In this document: piece after piece, positions 1 through 7,950 of the stretch
Numbering within the stretch: position 1 is the stretch's first letter
How the letters are laid out: each line of letters begins with the position of its first letter
Source: Rubrivivax sp.
GTDB lineage: Bacteria; Pseudomonadota; Gammaproteobacteria; Burkholderiales; Burkholderiaceae_C
Assembly: GCA_022843905.1 (NCBI GenBank)
Contig: JALHMT010000012.1
Coordinates: 62,001-126,000 of the forward strand
Direction of reading: 5' to 3'
Length of the DNA stretch: 64,000 bases
Program-made: the position numbers and the translations under genes
Notes under the pieces: model-generated
Databases searched by the model: none
The model's input: only the letters and a program-made list of their open reading frames with translations
What the model was told of the DNA's origin: nothing

Positions 1-273
1 CGAAAACCGCTGCCCCTGCGGGTCCACCAGGGTCACCTCCAGCCGGTATTGCCGGGCCGGCTTCAGGCCGACCACCGGCAGCGAGTTCACGCCGGTCTCG
101 ACCTGCCAGCGGTAATGGTGTGAACCCGCCTCGCATCCGGCGAGCAGCTCCAGGGTTCCGGGCACGCTCACGTCGACCGCCAGCACCAAGGCCATCGGCG
201 CAGCCGGGTCCGGGTTCGGCGCCACACAGGGCTCGTGCCGGAACACAGGGCTCGTCAGATGCGCGTTGCTCAT
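1..273 (-). CDS. 5' part of a gene, possible arylsulfotransferase (ASST-type) N-terminal domain
   Basis: The first 91 codons of a leftward gene are visible; the rest lies beyond the left edge. The start is the ATG at 273, preceded by a GGAG about 7 bases upstream and 18 bases after the stop of the aminotransferase gene, so it is probably the last visible gene of the E1 operon. The protein has no signal peptide. Residues 45-90 read as a beta-sandwich with a GLKPARQY.L turn and a VDPQG strand end, the pattern of the Ig-like domain that opens arylsulfate sulfotransferases and of fibronectin III folds. The catalytic beta-propeller cannot be seen, so the ASST assignment is an inference from this short stretch. 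Confidence 0.45.
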   Translation of the reverse strand, partial: MSNAHLTSPVFRHEPCVAPNPDPAAPMALVLAVDVSVPGTLELLAGCEAGSHHYRWQVETGVNSLPVVGLKPARQYRLEVTLVDPQGQRFS

Positions 274-291
274 CACGGCGCTCCGCCCTGT

Positions 292-1629
292 TCACACGCG
301 TGCCAGCGCACGATCCAACCTGGCCAACCCGTCCTCCAGATCGGCAGCCGTGAGGCCAGCCGACACAAAGTAGCGGTCGCCGCGACCGGCGTAGACACCC
401 TCTTCGATCAGAGCCAAGCGCAGGCGGCGTGCCTTGTCGCGATCCGCGTGTACGGCCAGGTCGCGCGCGGAGTACGCCACCGGAAGAGAACTGAAGTGTG
501 CGCAGAACACCCCTCGTACGCCTTGCACCAGCAGATCATGCCCATGCTTGCTGGCCAGGCGCTTGAACTCGGCCATGAAGTGCGACTGCATCTGGTCGAT
601 GTGCCGGTACGCTGCACCGTCGCCGCGCTCCAGCATGCGCATCGTGGTGAGGCCTGCCGTCATGCTCATGGGGGCGGCGTTGAAGGTGCCCGCACCTACC
701 ACGGCGTTGGTGCGCAGCAGCTCGAAGATGTCTGCCCGCCCGGCCACGGCCGCCAGCGGCATGCCGCCGGCAATGGCCTTGCCGAAGCTCGCCAGGTCCG
801 GTGTGACCCCATAGTGGCCCTGGGCGCCGCCCAGGCCCATGCGGAAGCCCGTGATGACCTCGTCGATGCAGAACACCACGCCGTACTGCGTGCACAGCTC
901 GCGCACCCGTTCCAGGTAGCCCGGGCGCGGAATGCAGCAGCCGCCGTTGGTCATCACGCCTTCCATCAGCACCAGCGCGATGTCGTTGCCATGAGCCTTG
1001 AGAAGGGCTTCCAGCGCATCGGCATCGTTCCAGGGAATCTTGAATGACTCGCGCATGGCGAACTCGGCACGCCCTTCCGTGTGCATGGGGTCCGCGGGAT
1101 TCTCCAGCGCATAAGGCGCGGCGGCAGCGTCTTCGTTGACGCGGCCTCCCAGCACGTTGTCCAGCCAGCCGTGGTAGTGGCCCTCGAAGCGAACGAACAG
1201 GCGCCGGCCAGTGAAGGCGCGCGCCAGCCGCACCACCATCTGCACGGCCTCGGAACCCGTGGTCACGAACCGGACACGGTCGGCGCAGGGCACGTGGCTG
1301 ACGATGCGTTCGGCCAGCTCCACCTCGGCCTCGGTCTGCAGCATGCCCGAGGCCACGACGAAGAGCTTCTCCAACTGGGCATGCAGCGCGTCCTGGTACT
1401 CGCGGTTGCCGTGCCCCCAGATGCCCGGGCCCATGCCGATGGCGAAGTCGATCAGTTCACGCCCGTCCACGTCCCACAGTCGCTGCCCCACGGCCCGATC
1501 GATGAACACCGGCGGCTCTGGCAGCGCACGCAGGTTGCTCTGCCGCCCGGGCATGGCCCTGGCGGCGCGTTCGGCCAGGTCCCGAGTCTTGGCGCCCAGC
1601 GCGAAGCGCACCTGTTCCACCGCGTTCAC
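292..1629 (-). CDS. class III aminotransferase, glutamate-1-semialdehyde aminomutase-like
   Basis: A 445-residue PLP enzyme of aminotransferase class III. The cofactor lysine is K284 in SFGKAIAGG, the cofactor-binding aspartate is D256 in CIDEVITGFR, and the phosphate-site motif TTGSEAVQ is at 123-130. FEGHYHGW near residue 148 is typical of the GSA-aminomutase branch. Length is normal. The start is GTG at 1629. The gene lies 58 bases after the lipoyl-domain gene and in the same direction as the E1 genes, so it should work on the same substrate, perhaps supplying the 2-oxo acid or aldehyde consumed by E1. True HemL is unlikely because the gene sits in a catabolic operon; the amino donor and substrate are unknown. 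Confidence 0.85.
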   Translation of the reverse strand: MNAVEQVRFALGAKTRDLAERAARAMPGRQSNLRALPEPPVFIDRAVGQRLWDVDGRELIDFAIGMGPGIWGHGNREYQDALHAQLEKLFVVASGMLQTEAEVELAERIVSHVPCADRVRFVTTGSEAVQMVVRLARAFTGRRLFVRFEGHYHGWLDNVLGGRVNEDAAAAPYALENPADPMHTEGRAEFAMRESFKIPWNDADALEALLKAHGNDIALVLMEGVMTNGGCCIPRPGYLERVRELCTQYGVVFCIDEVITGFRMGLGGAQGHYGVTPDLASFGKAIAGGMPLAAVAGRADIFELLRTNAVVGAGTFNAAPMSMTAGLTTMRMLERGDGAAYRHIDQMQSHFMAEFKRLASKHGHDLLVQGVRGVFCAHFSSLPVAYSARDLAVHADRDKARRLRLALIEEGVYAGRGDRYFVSAGLTAADLEDGLARLDRALARV

Positions 1630-1687
1630 TGGATGGCCCTCCGCGCTGCGCGCTGCGGGATTCGCGCCTGGGAGCGGCCCGGCGCGC

Positions 1688-1936
1688 TCATGCCGACACG
1701 TCCGTATCGATGACGCACACGCTGCCGCCCACCGTGGCCTCGCTGCCCGCTGCCACGGTGTGCGACAGCAGCTTGCCGTCGCAGGGGGCCTCCACTTCCA
1801 TCGTCACCTTTTCGCTTTCGACTTCGTACAGCGGCTCGCCTTTGCGAAACACCTCGCCTGGTTGTCTGTGCCAGACGCTGATGGTGGCGGTCTCCATGTT
1901 CATGCCGACGCGGGAGAGTTTGAGATTGACTTTCAT
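1688..1936 (-). CDS. free-standing lipoyl (biotinyl/lipoyl attachment) domain protein
   Basis: An 82-residue protein that is only one lipoyl domain. The acceptor lysine is K43 in the hairpin ESEKVTMEVEAP, matching the E/D-K-V/A-x-x-E pattern of lipoylated domains. The usual E2 parts, a peripheral-subunit-binding domain and an acyltransferase core with HxxxDG, are absent, and the reading frame ends cleanly with TGA. It starts 5 bases after the E1 beta stop, so translation is probably coupled. It should act as the swinging arm that E1 reductively acylates, or as a carrier to another enzyme. Biotin rather than lipoate is possible but lacks the MKM motif. Confidence 0.85.
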   Translation of the reverse strand: MKVNLKLSRVGMNMETATISVWHRQPGEVFRKGEPLYEVESEKVTMEVEAPCDGKLLSHTVAAGSEATVGGSVCVIDTDVSA

Positions 1937-1941
1937 GGGGT

Positions 1942-2922
1942 TCAGGAGCGGTGGTCCGGCAGGTCCTTGACGGTGGCGACGATGCGCTCGACGCTGGGCA
2001 TCACCAGCCGTTCCAGGTTGGGCGCGTAGGGCATCGCGACGTCGGGCACGGTGACGCGGCGAATGGGCGCGCGCAGCGAAGAGAAGCCCTTGTCGGCGAC
2101 GATGGCTGAGATGTGGCTGGCGGCGCTGCAGCTGTCGCGCGACTCATCGACCAGCACCAGGCGCCCTGTCTTCTCCACCGAGGCCAGGATGCTGGCTTCG
2201 TCCAGCGGCACCAGCGTGCGCGGGTCGATCACCTCGGCGTGGATGCCGTGTTCATCGCGCAGCACCTGGGCCGCGGCCAGGGCCAGCTTCAGCATCGAAC
2301 CGATGGCCACCACGGTCACGTCGCTGCCCGTGCAGCGCACCGCCGCCTGGCCCCAGGGGGTGACGTAGTCGCCGTCGGGCACCTCGCCCATCTCGCCACC
2401 CCGGCCGCCGGCTTCCAGGAAGAAGGCCGGGCTGTCGCTGCGGATGCAGGCCTTCATCAGGCCCTTGGCGTCCTCGGGCGTGGCGGGCACGGCCACGCGG
2501 ATGCCGCCCAGGTTCATCAGCAGCGGGTAAGGCGTGTCGGAGTGGTGTGCGGCAATCGATCGTCCGCCACCGTAAGCTGCGACGTAGGTCACCGGCAGCC
2601 GTGCCTGACCGCCCGTCATGTAGCGCAACTTGGCCGCCTGGTTGGCGATGGAGTCGAAGCCGGTGTAGGTGAAGTTGGCGAACATCATGTGCGCCACCAC
2701 GCGGTGCCCGTTGGCTGCCGCGCCCAGCGCCATGCCGGTGATCAGGGTCTCCGAAATCGGCGTGTTGCGAATGCGCGCGGGTCCGAAGCGTTGCGAGAGC
2801 CCACGGGTGTCGCCGAACAGGCTGATTTCCACGTCTTCGCCAAAGAGGATCACACGCTCGTCGCGCGTCATCTCTTCCACCAGGGCGTCGTTGATGGCCT
2901 GGATCAGGCGTCGCTTGGTCAT
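1942..2922 (-). CDS. 2-oxoacid dehydrogenase E1 component, beta subunit (acetoin/pyruvate type)
   Basis: A 326-residue beta subunit of a thiamine-diphosphate E1 heterotetramer, with normal length. The N-terminal ALVEEMTRDERVILFGEDV and the NTPISETLITGMALGAA block are the family hallmarks; the glutamate in ISE activates the thiamine cofactor. The C-terminal transketolase domain has the IDPRTLVPLD motif. It follows the alpha gene by 12 bases and precedes the lipoyl-domain gene by 5, in one transcription unit. Substrate cannot be fixed from sequence; acetoin or a short branched 2-oxo acid are options. Confidence 0.9.
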   Translation of the reverse strand: MTKRRLIQAINDALVEEMTRDERVILFGEDVEISLFGDTRGLSQRFGPARIRNTPISETLITGMALGAAANGHRVVAHMMFANFTYTGFDSIANQAAKLRYMTGGQARLPVTYVAAYGGGRSIAAHHSDTPYPLLMNLGGIRVAVPATPEDAKGLMKACIRSDSPAFFLEAGGRGGEMGEVPDGDYVTPWGQAAVRCTGSDVTVVAIGSMLKLALAAAQVLRDEHGIHAEVIDPRTLVPLDEASILASVEKTGRLVLVDESRDSCSAASHISAIVADKGFSSLRAPIRRVTVPDVAMPYAPNLERLVMPSVERIVATVKDLPDHRS

Positions 2923-2934
2923 CGGGCGGCCTCC

Positions 2935-3927
2935 TCAGGCGAACATGAACTGCAGCGCCTGCTCGGCCGGCGGCGGCGGGCTGTCGATGGCAAATTGCAC
3001 GGCGTCTTCCACCTGCGCGGCCACCCGGGCTTCGAGGTCGGCCCACTGCTCGGCGGTGGCCTGCTGCGTGCTCAGGAGTTGAGTCCGCTGCCGTTGGATC
3101 GGGTCACGCTCCGCCCAGGCCTGGACCTCCTCGCCGCTGCGGTACTGGGCACCTTGCAGGAATCCGGTCTCGGCCTCCACGTGCCCGGCCATGCGGTAGG
3201 TGAAGGCTTCAATGAAGCTGGGGCCCTGGCCGGCGCGGGCCCGTAGCACGGCCTGGCCAGCGGCAGCCCACACCGCATCGAGGTCATTGCCGTCCACCTG
3301 CACGCCGGGCATGCCGTAGGCCGCTGCACGGTCCACGATGCGGCCGGCCACGACGGTGTCGGAGCGCGAGAACTCCGAGAACAGGTTGTTCTCGCAAACG
3401 AAGATCATCGGCAGCTTCCACAGGGCGCTGAGGTTGAGCGCTTCGCTCATCACGCCCTGGGTAGAGGCGCCGTCACCGAAGAAGGCGACCGATACGGCCC
3501 CTTGGCCCTGCAAGGACTGGGAAAAGGCCGCGCCGCAGATCAGGCTGATGCCGCCGCCCACGATGCCGTTGGCGCCCAGGATGCCCTTGCTCAGGTCGGC
3601 CACGTGCATCGTCCCGCCCATGCCCTTGCACACGCCAGTCGCCTTGGCGTGGATCTCCGCCATCATGGCCCGCACATCGCCGCCCTTGGCCAGGAAGTGG
3701 CCGTGCCCCCGGTGATTGCTGGCGATCCAGTCGCTGTCACGCAGGTGCTGGCACACACCCACGCCCACGGCCTCCTGACCGCTGTAGAGGTGCACCCCGG
3801 CGATCAGCTTGCCGGCCTTGAAGTCCGCGCCCAGACGCTCTTCCACGCGGCGGATGAGCAGCATGCGCTCCACCATGGTCAAGCGATCGGCACGGCTGGG
3901 TCGGGTGGCTTCGGGTGTCGGGCTCAT
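2935..3927 (-). CDS. 2-oxoacid dehydrogenase E1 component, alpha subunit (acetoin/pyruvate type)
   Basis: A 330-residue alpha subunit of a thiamine-diphosphate E1. The cofactor and magnesium motif is GDG at 151-153 followed by ENN at 179-181. The SxGQEAVGVG entry motif (49-57) and NHRGHGHFLAKG (71-82) carry the active-site histidines. It is the first gene of the leftward operon. Its start is ATG at 3927, with a weak ribosome-binding site. Together with the beta subunit it would decarboxylate a 2-oxo acid or cleave acetoin, passing the acyl group to the lipoyl arm. Confidence 0.9.
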   Translation of the reverse strand: MSPTPEATRPSRADRLTMVERMLLIRRVEERLGADFKAGKLIAGVHLYSGQEAVGVGVCQHLRDSDWIASNHRGHGHFLAKGGDVRAMMAEIHAKATGVCKGMGGTMHVADLSKGILGANGIVGGGISLICGAAFSQSLQGQGAVSVAFFGDGASTQGVMSEALNLSALWKLPMIFVCENNLFSEFSRSDTVVAGRIVDRAAAYGMPGVQVDGNDLDAVWAAAGQAVLRARAGQGPSFIEAFTYRMAGHVEAETGFLQGAQYRSGEEVQAWAERDPIQRQRTQLLSTQQATAEQWADLEARVAAQVEDAVQFAIDSPPPPAEQALQFMFA

Positions 3928-4208
3928 GGCGAGGGGGCCGGTTGCGCCGGCGCGTAGTTCAGGGCCAAGGTCGTCAACCCTGGCTTGAACTCAATGTACA
4001 CCAGGCGTTTCGCAAAAGGCAATCATGGATTCAGACTACACGCCGCAAGCGATGCGACCTGAGCGCTTGATTTACCCATGCAGACAAGCTCAGTTGATGG
4101 AATTGTCTTGGTGAAAACACTGAGATTCAAGGAGGCCGCATTACGCATGAAGAAACGCAGGTTCACTGAACGTCCGATCCCTGGACCGTCGCTCCAAGCC
4201 CAGCCTTC

Positions 4209-4755
4209 TTCGCGCCAGTGAACCCGGAGCGCCTGCGCACCTGCGTGGCCGGCAGGAAGCCCAAGCGCAACCTCACGGGAGACGTTTGCGTCGCGGGAAC
4301 CAAGGTGCCGAATTGCGTGTGAGCGGGCTGGAACTCGAGGTCGATGCCCGACCTGCGCCGGGCTGGTTCCCGGACGCCAACCCGGCTGCATGCCCACCCG
4401 GATCGTCTACGGGCTGATCGACGGCAATGACTACACCGGCAAGCAACTTGACCCATGCGCCCCACGCTGAATGCCAGCTTGGCGCTCCAGCGCGAGTTCG
4501 CCTTGGCCGACAACATGACCCTGGCGCTTGGTGGCGACGCGAGCTGCCGCGCGGCGTCCTGGCGGCTGTGCCGTGCGCAGGCCCGTCCAAGGAAACCACC
4601 GACAAGGTCTACTTCCTCGACAAGTCCAGCTTCGTGAAAGTGGGGAGCATGCGGGCGCTCATTGCCCCCCAGACGGCCGGCCTGACCTTCGCTGTGCAGG
4701 CTTCCGGCACCTTCGCCCGTGGGGGCCGCAGCCCGGGTCCAGCGTTTCAACTATA
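4209..4755 (+). pseudogene. degraded TonB-dependent receptor, C-terminal part
   Basis: No single frame is open, but consecutive pieces in shifting frames read like the last quarter of a TonB-dependent outer-membrane receptor. Frame 3 from 4209 gives a strand ending DVCVAGTKVPNCV. Frame 2 from 4319 gives VSGLELEVDARPAPGW, the typical S-x-G-x-E-x-E strand. Frame 1 from 4390 gives PTRIVYGLIDGNDYTGKQL. Frame 3 from 4455 gives LNASLALQREFALADNMTL. Frame 2 from about 4590 gives KVYFLDKSSFVKVGSMR. At least four frameshifts separate them, so the gene is dead. No other receptor part is present. The family call is from pattern memory. Confidence 0.5.
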
Positions 4756-4785
4756 GTTACGCCAAACCCCTTACCCGGTGTGCTC

Positions 4786-5541
4786 ATGAGCAAGACCGTT
4801 GCCAAAGCCCTGACCATCCTCAAGCAGTTCACGCCCGCGGCAGGTGACCTGGGCGCGAGCGACGTGGCGCGGCTGCTGGTGATGGACAAGGTCATTGCCT
4901 ATCGCCTCCTGCGCACGCTGGCGGCCGAGGACTTCCTGGTGCAGGACCCGTCCACCAAGAAGTACCGCCTGGGGCCTGGCCTGATCGAACTGGCCAGCCA
5001 CAACCTGCGCCAGGTGCCGGCCGGCGAAGTGGCGCGACCGTGGATGGAGCGACTGCGCGAACTCAGCGACGAAACGGTGATGTTCGTCGTGCGCCGCGGC
5101 ACAGAGACCGTCGTGTCACTGCCCCTGGAAAGCCGGCAGCCCATGCGCGTGACCGCCAACGTGGGTGACGCGGAGTCCATGCACAGCACGGCTTCCGGCA
5201 AGGTGATGCTGGCCTTCGGGCCCGATTCGCTGTTCGACGAGGTGCTGGTGACCGGGCTGCCGGCCGTGACGCCTCGCACCTTGACCAGCCCAGACAAGTT
5301 GCGCTCCGAGGTCAAGCGCGTCCGCGCACGGGGTTGGGCCCTGGACAACGAGGAGTGCGTCACCGGCATCCGCGCACTCGCCGCCGGCGTGTTCGGCCGC
5401 CGCGGGGAAATCGAAGGCTGCCTGGCCATCCGCGGACCAGCAAGCCGATTGAGCGACACCGCCATCGAGCGGTTGGCGCCTGAACTCGTGCGCGTGGCGC
5501 GCGAGGTTTCCCAGAAGCTCGGCTTTGAGCCAGCGGCCTGA
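4786..5541 (+). CDS. IclR-family transcriptional regulator
   Basis: A 251-residue regulator with an N-terminal winged helix (about residues 1-60, KALTILKQF then the recognition helix) and a C-terminal effector-binding domain with the family motifs HSTASGKVMLA and RARGWALDNEE. The ATG at 4786 gives a protein of normal IclR size; an upstream in-frame extension to 4528 overlaps the dead receptor and looks non-coding. A perfect 10-base palindrome AACTATAGTT lies at 4749-4758, 27 bases before the start, and could be an autoregulatory site. The gentisate genes follow on the same strand after a hairpin and a separate promoter region, so the effector is probably an aromatic acid such as 3-hydroxybenzoate or gentisate. 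Confidence 0.9.
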   Translation: MSKTVAKALTILKQFTPAAGDLGASDVARLLVMDKVIAYRLLRTLAAEDFLVQDPSTKKYRLGPGLIELASHNLRQVPAGEVARPWMERLRELSDETVMFVVRRGTETVVSLPLESRQPMRVTANVGDAESMHSTASGKVMLAFGPDSLFDEVLVTGLPAVTPRTLTSPDKLRSEVKRVRARGWALDNEECVTGIRALAAGVFGRRGEIEGCLAIRGPASRLSDTAIERLAPELVRVAREVSQKLGFEPAA

Positions 5542-5566
5542 GCCGCACTTCGCCCACTGAATGACG

Positions 5567-5590
5567 GGTGGCCCGGCGTGCCGGGCCACC
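5567..5590 (+). terminator. hairpin after the IclR gene
   Basis: Perfect inverted repeat GGTGGCCCGGC / GCCGGGCCACC (11 bases each, 2 bases between them) 26 bases after the IclR stop. It has no T-run, which is common for terminators in GC-rich genomes. It separates the regulator transcript from the gentisate operon. Confidence 0.55.
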
Positions 5591-5620
5591 GCGGGTCTGG
5601 GTGCTGGACTTTCTGCTGTT

Positions 5621-5654
5621 TTGATAAATACAATCACGGTTCTTTTATAGAACC
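5621..5654 (+). promoter_or_regulatory. promoter and IclR-type operator of the 3-hydroxybenzoate operon
   Basis: A perfect inverted repeat GGTTCT-N5-AGAACC occupies 5638-5654. It is 17 bases long, the size of known IclR-family operators, and lies 14 bases before the ATG of the monooxygenase gene. A possible -35 TTGATA (5621-5626) and an AT-rich -10 (TATAGA at 5646-5651, inside the repeat) suggest that a bound regulator would sit on the promoter. This is an inference from spacing and symmetry only. Confidence 0.5.
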
Positions 5655-5668
5655 TGTTGGAGCCGCCC

Positions 5669-6859
5669 ATGGACATCCTGATCGTCGGTGCCGGCATTGG
5701 TGGGCTCACGGCGGCCATCCGGCTGGTTCAGCGCGGACACCGTGTGCGCGTGCTGGAGCAGGCCAAGGTGCTGGGCGAGGTGGGTGCCGGCATCCAGATG
5801 AGCGCCAATGCCGTGAAGGTGCTTCAGGCGGTGGGCGTGGAGCCTGCGCTCGAAGCCACCGGCGTCAAGCCCAGGGCATTCGAGTTCCGCCGCTTCAACT
5901 CCGGTGAACTGCTGCATCGCATTCCCCTCGGTGAGGCACACCGCGAAAAGCACGGCGCGTCCTACTACCAGATGCACCGCCGCGACCTGCACGATGCGCT
6001 GGTGCAGGCGCTGCGCGCCCTTGCGCCAGATGCGGTGAGCCTGGACGCGACGGTGCGACGGGTTCACGAAGACACCGAAGCGGCCGAAGTGGAACTGGTC
6101 AACGGCGAACGCCTGCGTGGCGACCTGGTGGTGGGTGCTGACGGCGTGAAGTCCGTCGTCCGCCAGCATGTGCTGGGCGCCGACAAGCCCGTCTTCACGG
6201 GCCAGGTGGTGTGGCGCGTGCTGGTGCCGGTGGAACGCATTCCGCAGGCGCTGCGCACGGACGTGGTGTCCACCATCTGGTGCGGTCCGCACAACCACGG
6301 GGTGATGTACTACCTGCGCGGCGGCATGCTCATCAACTTCGTGGGCTGCGTGGCCAGGCCCTGGGAAGAAGAGTCCTGGACTTCGTCCCGGCCCTGGTCC
6401 GAACTGGACCAGGACTATGCCGGCTGGCACCCGATGGTGCGCGCCGTGGTGGACGCGGCCGACCGCGACCAGTGCTACCGCTGGGCCCTGAACAGCCGCG
6501 TGCCGGCGATGGTGTGGAGCACCCGCAGGGTGACGATGCTGGGCGATGCCGTGCACTCCACGCTGCCCTACATGGCGCAGGGCGCGGCCATGGCCATCGA
6601 GGACGCAGGCGTGCTGGCCCGCGCGCTCGAACTGGACCTGCCGCTGGAACAGCAACTGCGCGTGTATGAGCAGCACCGCGCCCCGCGCACGCGGCGCGTG
6701 GTGGAAGAGTCCACCGAGATGGGGCAGCTCTACCAGATCGACAACGCCGACGCCATGCGCCAGGCCTTTCACGACCGCAACATCGCCAGATCCCGCAACG
6801 AGTGGCTGTACCCCTACGACCCCTTGACCGTGCCCTTGCAGACCGGGAGCGCCGCATGA
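5669..6859 (+). CDS. 3-hydroxybenzoate 6-monooxygenase, FAD-dependent
   Basis: A 396-residue group A flavoprotein hydroxylase. The Rossmann motif GAGIGG is at 7-12, the DG motif GADGVKS at 157-162, and the GDAVHSTLPY FAD-ribityl motif begins at 292. It would use NADH and oxygen to para-hydroxylate 3-hydroxybenzoate to gentisate (2,5-dihydroxybenzoate). The product choice rests on its place directly before a gentisate dioxygenase gene, with which it overlaps in an ATGA. Start ATG 5669 has a GGAG six bases upstream. Salicylate 5-hydroxylase activity is a less likely option, since that is usually a Rieske system. Confidence 0.85.
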   Translation: MDILIVGAGIGGLTAAIRLVQRGHRVRVLEQAKVLGEVGAGIQMSANAVKVLQAVGVEPALEATGVKPRAFEFRRFNSGELLHRIPLGEAHREKHGASYYQMHRRDLHDALVQALRALAPDAVSLDATVRRVHEDTEAAEVELVNGERLRGDLVVGADGVKSVVRQHVLGADKPVFTGQVVWRVLVPVERIPQALRTDVVSTIWCGPHNHGVMYYLRGGMLINFVGCVARPWEEESWTSSRPWSELDQDYAGWHPMVRAVVDAADRDQCYRWALNSRVPAMVWSTRRVTMLGDAVHSTLPYMAQGAAMAIEDAGVLARALELDLPLEQQLRVYEQHRAPRTRRVVEESTEMGQLYQIDNADAMRQAFHDRNIARSRNEWLYPYDPLTVPLQTGSAA

Positions 6860-7923
6860 GCAGCAGCGACAGTTCAGGTCACGCCGACGCGGCCCTCGGT
6901 CGCCTGGAAGACCTTCCGGCGCCTTACCGGGCCGAACTGGGGGCGCAGAACCTGGTGCCGCTGTGGCCCAGCCTGCGCGCCGTGCTGCCGCCCGTGAAGC
7001 CCGTGCCCAAGACCATGGCCACGGCCTGGTCCTACCAGGCTCTTCGGCCCCTGCTGATGGAAGCCGGCGCTCTGACACCCATCGAGAAGGCCGAGCGTCG
7101 CGTGCTGGTGCTGGCCAACCCGGGCCATGGCCTGGAAAGGATGCAGGCAACCCCCGCCATCTACCTGGGCATGCAGTTGCTGCTGCCCGGCGAATGGGCG
7201 CCTTCACACCGGCACACGCCCAACGCCGTGCGCATGGTGGTGGAGGGCGAGGGTGCCTGGACCACCGTGGATGGCCAGAAGTGCACGATGGAGCGAGGCG
7301 ACCTCATCCTCACGCCCACCGGCCTGTGGCACGAGCACGGGCACGATGGCACCGACCCTGTGGTCTGGCTGGATGTGCTGGACCTGCCCCTCATGTACTA
7401 CATGGAGGTCTCCTACCACGTCAACGGCACGCGCCAGGCCGTCAAGGCCGGGCGCGGTGAGCAGCGTTTTGGCCAGGGGGGCGTGCTGCCCACGCCGGCC
7501 TTCGAGCAGCGGCATCCGCGATACCCGTTGCTGCGCTACCCATGGAAGGACGTCAAGGCGGCCCTGGAGCGCCTGGCCTCAGACGATCCGGGTCTGCAGC
7601 AGATCCAAGTCACCTACGTCAACCCGGCCACTGGTGAAGACGCCGAGAACGTGCTGGCCTTTCACGCACTGATGCTGAGGCCGGGCCAGATACTGGAGCT
7701 GCCGGTGCGATCGCCGGCCATGGTGTTTCACCTCATCGAAGGCCTGGTGGAGGCCCGCATCGCCGAACAGCCCTTCACCCTGGCCGCCGCCGACACCTGC
7801 TGCATGCCCGGCTACACGCCCGCGCAGCTCGTCAACCGGAGTCAGGACCAGCCCGCCTTTGTCTTTGTGGCCGATGAGTCGCCCCTGCATCGCAAGCTGG
7901 GTGTGTACGAAGTGCGCCCCTGA
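6856..7923 (+). CDS. gentisate 1,2-dioxygenase
   Basis: A 355-residue bicupin ring-cleavage enzyme that would open gentisate to maleylpyruvate using Fe(II). Candidate iron ligands in the first cupin are H118 and H120 in PSHRHTPNAVR and H159 or nearby histidines in WHEHGHDG. The second cupin (after residue 260) lacks a clear histidine set, as in characterised gentisate dioxygenases. The ATG at 6856 overlaps the preceding stop by four bases, giving translational coupling with the hydroxylase. The fumarylpyruvate hydrolase gene follows 27 bases later. Confidence 0.9.
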   Translation: MSSSDSSGHADAALGRLEDLPAPYRAELGAQNLVPLWPSLRAVLPPVKPVPKTMATAWSYQALRPLLMEAGALTPIEKAERRVLVLANPGHGLERMQATPAIYLGMQLLLPGEWAPSHRHTPNAVRMVVEGEGAWTTVDGQKCTMERGDLILTPTGLWHEHGHDGTDPVVWLDVLDLPLMYYMEVSYHVNGTRQAVKAGRGEQRFGQGGVLPTPAFEQRHPRYPLLRYPWKDVKAALERLASDDPGLQQIQVTYVNPATGEDAENVLAFHALMLRPGQILELPVRSPAMVFHLIEGLVEARIAEQPFTLAAADTCCMPGYTPAQLVNRSQDQPAFVFVADESPLHRKLGVYEVRP

Positions 7924-7950
7924 GATCTTCCCGCCACCACGCTGCCCATC

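Noticed and set aside
4023..4750. Minus-strand frames of 110-195 codons in the receptor ruin
   Set aside because: They have no domains and overlap pieces that fit a TonB receptor on the plus strand.
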